A stretch of 11,182 nt of DNA from Bog-473 sp035552095 (lineage in GTDB: Bacteria > Actinomycetota > Acidimicrobiia > Acidimicrobiales > RAAP-2), in the NCBI GenBank assembly GCA_035552095.1, contig DASZMA010000066.1, positions 1-11,182 of the forward strand, written 5' to 3'. The notes beneath the pieces are model-generated. The model was given only the letters and a program-made list of their open reading frames with translations. It was not told where the DNA came from and did no database searches. Positions 6,058 through 11,182 of the stretch are shown piece after piece (positions within the stretch are counted from its first letter, which is position 1; every line of letters begins with the position of its first letter). A program made the translations under genes and the position numbers.

Positions 6058-6650
6058 GCACCCCGGTCACCTTGGCCCGCGTCGTCATCGCCGAAGACGA
6101 GGCCATCATCCGGCTGGACCTCAAGGAGATCCTTACCTCAGCCGGCTACGAGGTGGTGGGCGAAACCGGCCGGGGTGACGAGGCGGTGCAGCTGGTCGAG
6201 CAGCACCAGCCCGACCTGGCCATCCTCGACATCAAAATGCCGGGCATGGACGGCCTGCGGGCGGCCCGCGAGATCACCTCGCGCCACCAGGTGGCCGTGA
6301 TGCTCATGACCGCCTTCAGCCAGCGCGACCTCATTGAAGAGGCCCGTGACGCCGGCGTGGCCGCGTACCTGGTCAAGCCTTTCCAGCCCCGCGAGCTGCT
6401 GCCGGCCGTGGCCGACGTGCTGTCGCGGGCCCGCCAGGAGTGGGCGCTGGCGGCCGAGGAGGGCACGGCCGGCGCAGAGGACAAGATCGCCACGCGCCGC
6501 GTGGTCGACCAGGCCAAGACCCTCCTCATGGACCAGAGCGATCTGCCCGAGGACGAGGCTTTCAGTTTCATTCAGCAGACGGCGATGCAGAACCGGGCCC
6601 GCATGCGCGATGTGGCCCAACAGATCGTCGACGGCACGCTGACGCCCTAA
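6054..6650 (+). CDS. pdtaR: ANTAR-domain response regulator, PdtaR type
   Basis: A 198-residue two-domain regulator. Residues 8-125 are a receiver domain with acidic Glu14/Asp15, phospho-acceptor Asp59 (AILDIKMPGMDG), Thr86 and Lys108 (LVKPFQP). Residues about 142-195 are an ANTAR RNA-binding domain (RRVVDQAKTLLMD ... AMQNRARMRDVAQQIVDG). ANTAR regulators dimerise on phosphorylation and bind two-hairpin RNA elements to prevent transcription termination. In Mycobacterium the relative PdtaR (Rv1626) is paired with the kinase PdtaS and lies a few genes from polA, so the position here fits. No kinase is in the window. The start GTG overlaps the preceding stop by four bases and the polA GTG follows the TAA with no gap. 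No clear Shine-Dalgarno is seen, consistent with coupling. Confidence 0.9.
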   Translation: MSTPVTLARVVIAEDEAIIRLDLKEILTSAGYEVVGETGRGDEAVQLVEQHQPDLAILDIKMPGMDGLRAAREITSRHQVAVMLMTAFSQRDLIEEARDAGVAAYLVKPFQPRELLPAVADVLSRARQEWALAAEEGTAGAEDKIATRRVVDQAKTLLMDQSDLPEDEAFSFIQQTAMQNRARMRDVAQQIVDGTLTP

Positions 6651-9428
6651 GTGCCAGCCGAGGGGGACCGCTCCGGGGCACTGTTTCTGCTCGATGGCAT
6701 GTCGCTGGCCTTCCGGGCCTACTTCGCCCTGCCCGACACGCTGGCCACCTCGACCGGCCTCTTCACCAATGCCGTGCACGGCTTCGTGTCGATGGTCTCC
6801 TTCATTGTGCGCGAGCACAGCCCGGCCTCGCTCGCCGTCGCCTTCGACCTACCCGGCGACACCTTCCGCGACGAGATGGTCGAGGACTACAAGGCCGGGC
6901 GGGCCGAGACGCCCGACAAGTTGCCGCCCCAGTTCGAGATGATCCGGGAGGTCATGACGGCGCTCGGCATCCCGGTGGTCGAGGCGCCCGGCTTCGAGGC
7001 CGACGACGTCCTGGCCACCCTGGCCACCGAGGCCCGGGACCGCCAGTGCGACGTGGTGGTGGTGACCGGGGACCGGGACAGCTTCCAGCTCATTGAGGAC
7101 CCGCACGTCCGGGTCCTCTACAACCGTCGCGGCGTGAGCGACTACTCGCTCTACGACGAGGCGGGGATCATGGAGCGCACCGGGGTGCCGCCGAGTCAGT
7201 ACGTGCTCCTGGCGGCGCTGCGGGGTGACCCCTCCGACAACCTGCCCGGCATCCCAGGGGTGGGGGAGAAGACGGCGGCGAAGCTGCTCACCAAGTACGG
7301 CGACCTTGACGGCATTTATGCCCACCTCGACGAGCTGACGCCGAAGTTGCGCGAGAACCTGGCCGCCAACGAAGGACTGGCCCGCTCCAACGCCTTGGTC
7401 ATCCCGCTGGTCCGCGATGTGCCGCTGGGGGTCCACGTCGACCAGCTCCAGCTGGGCGGGTGGGACATGGCGGCAGCCGAGGCCGTGTTCGACCGCTTCG
7501 AGCTGAGGACGCAGTGGCGGATCATGCGCGAGATGTTGGAGTCGGGAGCCCTGGGCTCCCCGGATCCGAACGCGGCCCCCATCGCTCCGAGGGCGATCCC
7601 GACCGCGACCGCGACTCCGCTGACGCCCGCGAGCACACCGATCATCCCCGAGGGCCCCCCGCTGGGCGAGGTCGCCCTGCCCACCACCGCCGGCGAGGCC
7701 ACCAAGGCGCTGGCCGCGCTGGTCGAGCGCCGAGGTGACCAGCCGCTCAGCGTGGCCGCCCGCTGGGCCGGGACGCCCGGGCGCAGCCCCCTGGTCGGCC
7801 TGGCCCTGGTCAACGGGGAGGGCGACGCCGTCATGATCGCCGACGACCTGCTCAAGACCGACTCGGTGGCCAAGGACGTGACCGCGGCCCTGGCCCAGCC
7901 CGTGGTCGGCCACCAGGTCAAGGAGGTCATGCGGTCCCTGCTGCCGCTGGGCATCGACCTGACCGGGCTGACCATGGACACCGGTGTGGCGGCCTACCTG
8001 TTGGACGCCTCCACCGGCGAGTACGAGCTCAGCGACCTGCGGGCCGCTCCCGCTCCGGCCGAGCAGCTCGAGCTGACCATGAGTGGTGGCGAGGGCGATA
8101 CGGAGCCCAGCGAGCAGGCTCGCGACATCGCCCGCGAGGCGGCCAGCGAGGCCTACGACGTGGCCCACATCGCACCCGGCTACCGGGCGCGCCTGGACGC
8201 CGAGCACATGGGCCCCCTGCACGATGAGATGGAGACCCCGCTCGTCCGCGTCCTGGCCAAGATGGAGGTCGCCGGCATCGGCATCGACCGGGTCGAGCTG
8301 CAGAAGATCGCCGACAACCTCAAGCAGTCGGCGGCCGAGCTCCAGGGCACGGTGCAGGATCTGGCCGGCCACGAGTTCAACGTCAACTCCACCCCCCAGC
8401 TGCGCACCGTGCTCTACGACGAGCTGGGCCTGACGCCGGGCAAGAAGACCAAGACCGGCTACTCGACCGACGCCCAGACGCTGGAGAGCCTGCGCGAGAC
8501 CCATCCCATCATCCCGGCGCTGCTGGCCTACCGCGAGGTGGAGAAGCTGCGCTCGACCTACGGCGAGAACCTGCTGGCCGAAGTGGCCGCCGATGGCCGC
8601 ATCCACGCCTCCTTCCGCCAGACCGTGGCCCGCACCGGCCGCCTGGCCTCGGACCGCCCCAACCTGCACAACATCCCGGTGCGCAGCGAGATAGGCAAGC
8701 AGTTCCGCCGGGCCTTCGTGCCGGCCGAAGGGTTCACCTTCCTGGTGGCCGACTACGACCAGGTCGAGTTGCGGGTGATCGCCCACCTGGCCGCGGACGC
8801 CGGGTTGATCGAGGCCATGACCTCGGGCTCGGACGTGCACCGGGTCGTGGCGGCCGGGGTCTACCGGGTCCCCGAGGACGAGGTCACCCACACCCAGCGC
8901 GAGTTTTCCAAAATGGTCTCCTACGGCCTGGCCTACGGCATGGAGGCCTACGGGCTGAGCCAGCGGCTGGGGGTGCCGGTCGACGAGGCGGCCGCCATCA
9001 TGGACAGCTACTTCGGCGCCTTCCCCCGGGTCAAGGCCTACATGGACGAGACGGTGGTCGAGGCGCGTGAGCGGGGCGCCACGGTGACCGAGTTCGGCCG
9101 GGTGCGCCCCCTGCCCGATCTGGCCGCCTCCAACTACCGGGTCCGCCTGGCCGCCGAGCGCCAGGCCATGAACGCCGGGATCCAGGGTCTGGCCGCCGAC
9201 ATCTTCAAGGTGGCCCTGCTCCGGCTGGACCGTTCCCTCGAAGCCGGGAAGCTGGCCAGCCGACTGGTCCTCCAGGTCCACGACGAGGTCATCGTCGAGA
9301 TGGCCGCGGGCGAGGAGGAGGAGGTGACCCGCCTCACCGAAGAGGCGTTGACCGGGGCGGTCGACCTGAAGGTCCCGCTCTCCATCTCCATGGCGGCTGG
9401 ACCGAGCTGGGCGGCCGCCAAAGGCTGA
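6651..9428 (+). CDS. polA: DNA polymerase I with inactive proofreading domain
   Basis: A 925-residue family A polymerase for Okazaki-fragment processing and repair. Residues 1-295 are the 5' nuclease, with Asp15, Asp66, EADD at 116-119, TGDRD at 139-143 and GDPSDNLPGIPGVGEKTA at 192-209. A Pro/Ala-rich linker (about 300-338) leads to a 3'-5' exonuclease fold whose first metal motif is gone: LSVAARWAG stands where a DxE pair is expected, so proofreading is lost. The polymerase has motif A DYDQVELR (701-708), the O-helix Arg750, Lys754, Tyr758, Tyr762, and motif C QVHDE with Asp878 and Glu879. GTG at 6651 abuts the stop of the ANTAR regulator; the N-terminal LFLLDGMSLAFRAYF rules out the later ATG at 6699 as the start. 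It ends the menC-polA run. Confidence 0.97.
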   Translation: MPAEGDRSGALFLLDGMSLAFRAYFALPDTLATSTGLFTNAVHGFVSMVSFIVREHSPASLAVAFDLPGDTFRDEMVEDYKAGRAETPDKLPPQFEMIREVMTALGIPVVEAPGFEADDVLATLATEARDRQCDVVVVTGDRDSFQLIEDPHVRVLYNRRGVSDYSLYDEAGIMERTGVPPSQYVLLAALRGDPSDNLPGIPGVGEKTAAKLLTKYGDLDGIYAHLDELTPKLRENLAANEGLARSNALVIPLVRDVPLGVHVDQLQLGGWDMAAAEAVFDRFELRTQWRIMREMLESGALGSPDPNAAPIAPRAIPTATATPLTPASTPIIPEGPPLGEVALPTTAGEATKALAALVERRGDQPLSVAARWAGTPGRSPLVGLALVNGEGDAVMIADDLLKTDSVAKDVTAALAQPVVGHQVKEVMRSLLPLGIDLTGLTMDTGVAAYLLDASTGEYELSDLRAAPAPAEQLELTMSGGEGDTEPSEQARDIAREAASEAYDVAHIAPGYRARLDAEHMGPLHDEMETPLVRVLAKMEVAGIGIDRVELQKIADNLKQSAAELQGTVQDLAGHEFNVNSTPQLRTVLYDELGLTPGKKTKTGYSTDAQTLESLRETHPIIPALLAYREVEKLRSTYGENLLAEVAADGRIHASFRQTVARTGRLASDRPNLHNIPVRSEIGKQFRRAFVPAEGFTFLVADYDQVELRVIAHLAADAGLIEAMTSGSDVHRVVAAGVYRVPEDEVTHTQREFSKMVSYGLAYGMEAYGLSQRLGVPVDEAAAIMDSYFGAFPRVKAYMDETVVEARERGATVTEFGRVRPLPDLAASNYRVRLAAERQAMNAGIQGLAADIFKVALLRLDRSLEAGKLASRLVLQVHDEVIVEMAAGEEEEVTRLTEEALTGAVDLKVPLSISMAAGPSWAAAKG

Positions 9429-9449
9429 GCACGGCCGGGCTGTTTGGGT

Positions 9450-9455
9450 TAGGTT
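9450..9455 (+). promoter_or_regulatory. weak -10-like element after polA
   Basis: TAGGTT matches the TAnnnT form and would start a transcript near 9462, about 59 bases before the secreted protein start and upstream of the hairpin at 9484-9519. No -35 box is seen (GAGCAC at the right distance). It is reported only because the 92-bp gap must carry either a promoter or read-through from polA. Confidence 0.22.
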
Positions 9456-9483
9456 CGCCCCGGCGGGGTGGACCGTGTTCGGA

Positions 9484-9519
9484 TCCCCACCACTACGTAC
9501 GTACGAAAGATGGTGGGGA
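9484..9519 (+). promoter_or_regulatory. 9-bp inverted repeat covering the ribosome-binding site
   Basis: TCCCCACCA (9484-9492) is perfectly complementary to TGGTGGGGA (9511-9519), with an 18-base loop that contains the palindrome ACGTACGT (9495-9502). The right arm is the only purine-rich sequence before the ATG at 9521 and ends one base from it. In RNA the stem would hide the ribosome-binding site. As DNA it could instead be an operator. An ATG at 9510 opens a seven-codon frame that overlaps the true start and stops at 9531-9533. Confidence 0.55.
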
Positions 9520-9520
9520 G

Positions 9521-11182
9521 ATGCACAAGCTGACCAAGAGGCTGGCCACGCTGGTCGTAGCCGTATCGACGCTGGGCGGGGCTTCACTGATCGTCGGCCT
9601 GGGTGCGCTGCCGGCGAGCGCGGCGACCACGATCTCGTTCTCTGGCGGATCGAGTGTCCAGCCGGCGTGCGCCGCTGCCACCTGTGTGGCCGGGCAGCCG
9701 TTGTCGACCGAGCCGGTGGTCCAACTGGCCGGCAACTCGGCCACCGCTTCGGTCCTCCTCTCCATCGCCAGCGGGCCGGGCACACTGCATTGCTCGACCA
9801 ACCCGGCCGTCGCCACCGGTATCGGCGGGACAGCCTCATGGGGCACCTGCACGGTCAACCAGGCCGGGACGTACACGCTGCAGGCGGACGACACCACCGA
9901 TGGCGTCGTGTCTGCGCCCAGCGCCTCGTTCACGGTGGACCAGCCCCATCTGGTGTTCTCCCACCAACCGGTGAACCCGTCGGTGGCCGGCGACAACAAC
10001 GGCGTACAGATCAGCCTCGAGAACTCGAGCAACGTGGTGGTCCCGAGCACCAACGCCGACACCATTCAACTGACGATCGCCAGCGGCCCCGGGACCCTCA
10101 ACTGCGGCACTGAGAACCTGGCCGCCGGCGTGGCGGACTTCTCCACCGGCGTTTGCAGCATCAACCTCAGCGGGATGTACACGCTGGCCGCCACCGACAT
10201 CACCGATGGCAACGTCGCCGGAGCCATCAGCAATAGCTTCACGGTGAACCCGAATATCCCCAACCAGCTGGCCGTGGTCGACTCGCCCGCGCTCAATTCG
10301 AACGTCGGCCTGAACACGGATTTCCCGGTCTCGGTGGCGGTCGAAGATCAGTTCGGCAACATCATCACGACCACCCCGGCCAGCACGACGGTCCACCTCG
10401 TGATCACCCCGCTCACCGGAACCCCCGGGGCCACCCTCACGTGCCCGACCTATGTCACGAACACGGCTGCGGTCACGCCCGGCACCGGTGAGGCCACCTT
10501 CATCGATGGCTGCTCCATCAACACGGCCGGGAGCGGCTACACCCTGACCGCGACGTCCAGCCCGGCCTACAACCAGTCCATCAGTCCCGCCTTCGACGTC
10601 GCCACGACGCCCCCGGCGGTCACCACCCTGGCCGCCGGCGGCATCAACGGCACCAGCGTCACCCTGAACGGGAGCATCAACAACGAGGGCGCGGCCACCT
10701 CCTACCAATTCGAGTACAGCACCACGGACCCGCTGACCTCGCCTACGTTCACCCCGCTGACGTCGCTGGGCGGGTCGGGGAGCGCGCAGGCCGTGTCGGC
10801 CACGATCACCGGCCTCACCCCGGGGACCACGTACTTCTACGCGCTGGTCACCACCACCGATGGCACCGGCAGCATCCTCAGTGTGACCACCGGGGTCGTC
10901 ACCACGCTGGCTGCCACCGCGGTGACCGGGACCACCGCCACCCTGAATGGGAGCATCAACGACGAGGGCGTGGCCACGTCGTACCAATTCGAGTACGGCA
11001 CCTCCAGCACGCTGGCCACCTCGACCCTCACGGCCCTGACGTCGCTCGCGGCGTCGACCGGCGCCCAGAGCGTGTCGGCCGCCATCACGGGCCTGACCCC
11101 GGGGACCACCTACTACTTCGAGTTGGTGACCACCACTGACGGCAGCGGCGGCATCCTCAACTTTGCCAACGGGCTGGTCAGC
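9521..11182 (+). CDS. secreted Ig/FN3-like repeat protein, 3' end beyond window
   Basis: A frame open for 554 codons to the window edge without a stop. The N-terminus MHKLTKRLATLVVAVSTLGG runs into a hydrophobic core ending ALPASA, a clear signal peptide with cleavage near residue 34. Two Ig-like modules follow about 104 residues apart, each with SIASGPGTLxC or TIASGPGTLxC and a closing cysteine (Cys91/Cys110 and Cys195/Cys212), then GxYTLxAxDxTDG. A third Ig-like module (about 246-365) has VEDQFGNIITTTP, as in invasin/Big-type domains. From residue 367, two FN3-like units of exactly 93 residues each contain SYQFEYxT and ITGLTPGTTYxxxLVTTTDG. No anchor is visible because the C-terminus is missing. 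It is probably a cell-surface or extracellular binding protein; the ligand is unknown. The Shine-Dalgarno-like GGTGGGGA directly abuts the ATG, an unusually short spacing. Confidence 0.88.
   Translation, partial: MHKLTKRLATLVVAVSTLGGASLIVGLGALPASAATTISFSGGSSVQPACAAATCVAGQPLSTEPVVQLAGNSATASVLLSIASGPGTLHCSTNPAVATGIGGTASWGTCTVNQAGTYTLQADDTTDGVVSAPSASFTVDQPHLVFSHQPVNPSVAGDNNGVQISLENSSNVVVPSTNADTIQLTIASGPGTLNCGTENLAAGVADFSTGVCSINLSGMYTLAATDITDGNVAGAISNSFTVNPNIPNQLAVVDSPALNSNVGLNTDFPVSVAVEDQFGNIITTTPASTTVHLVITPLTGTPGATLTCPTYVTNTAAVTPGTGEATFIDGCSINTAGSGYTLTATSSPAYNQSISPAFDVATTPPAVTTLAAGGINGTSVTLNGSINNEGAATSYQFEYSTTDPLTSPTFTPLTSLGGSGSAQAVSATITGLTPGTTYFYALVTTTDGTGSILSVTTGVVTTLAATAVTGTTATLNGSINDEGVATSYQFEYGTSSTLATSTLTALTSLAASTGAQSVSAAITGLTPGTTYYFELVTTTDGSGGILNFANGLVS
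10619..11176 (+). repeat. two tandem 279-bp FN3-coding repeats
   Basis: Units 10619-10897 and 10898-11176 are in the same frame and have equal length. Identical or near-identical blocks sit at the same offset: GTCACCAC at each start, TACCAATTCGAGTAC at 10703 and 10982, and the CACCCCGGGGACCAC-type block near 10815 and 11094. Nucleotide-level similarity, including at wobble positions, points to duplication of one module. The array may continue outside the window. Confidence 0.8.

Noticed and set aside
9456..9470. GC-rich CCCC/GGGG stretch after polA as an intrinsic terminator
   Set aside because: The four-pair stem with a three-base loop has no following T run, so polA transcription may read through or end by Rho.
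6849..9839. A 996-codon open frame on the minus strand opposite polA
   Set aside because: It is antisense to a polymerase with all catalytic motifs intact, has a His/Gly/Val-rich composition typical of high-GC antisense frames, and shows no recognisable domain.
9836..10987. A 383-codon minus-strand frame opposite the secreted repeat protein
   Set aside because: The plus frame has a signal peptide and regular Ig/FN3 repeats; the minus frame is Gly/Arg/Asp-rich without motifs.

Overview
This is a high-GC stretch of chromosome, most likely from an actinobacterium and quite possibly from the Acidimicrobiia lineage. That placement is inferred from base composition, from a PdtaR-type ANTAR regulator directly next to polA (an association also seen in mycobacteria), from a DNA polymerase I with a dead proofreading domain and a tyrosine in its O-helix, and from two actinobacterial-style secreted repeat proteins. 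No plasmid, phage, transposon or CRISPR signature was found.

Layout. On the minus strand, 1-2382 holds a type II fatty-acid synthesis operon read fabD, fabG, acpP, fabF (fabF runs off the window). Genes are 4 nt apart, 34 nt apart, and overlapping by 1 nt. FabD carries an extra C-terminal domain resembling a biotin carboxyl carrier domain without the lysine that would be biotinylated. Upstream of fabD, 2383-2634 holds a repeated 11-mer, two dyads and a terminator-like hairpin. Next, 2635-4098 (minus) encodes a secreted protein with seven Cys-x5-Cys repeats (probable seven-bladed propeller), an Ig-like domain and a leucine/alanine C-terminal helix. Its upstream region carries three ATTGCA repeats at an exact 11-bp period. 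A possible 29-residue membrane microprotein (4336-4425, plus) and a tRNA-Leu(CAA) gene (4463-4546, minus) follow.

From 4615 the plus strand carries a compact run that looks like one operon: menC (o-succinylbenzoate synthase, menaquinone pathway), a 94-residue coiled-coil protein, an ANTAR response regulator and polA. Gaps are 6 nt, a 4-nt overlap, and direct abutment. After polA, a secreted Ig/FN3-like repeat protein begins at 9521 and is still open at the window end. Its start codon lies immediately behind a perfect 9-bp inverted repeat that would bury the ribosome-binding purines.

Most of the window is core housekeeping (lipid synthesis, quinone synthesis, DNA repair, a tRNA) interleaved with two lineage-specific surface proteins. 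No complete new multi-gene system is evident. The most unusual elements are the FabD fusion, the helically phased ATTGCA array, the ribosome-binding-site hairpin and the tiny membrane ORF.
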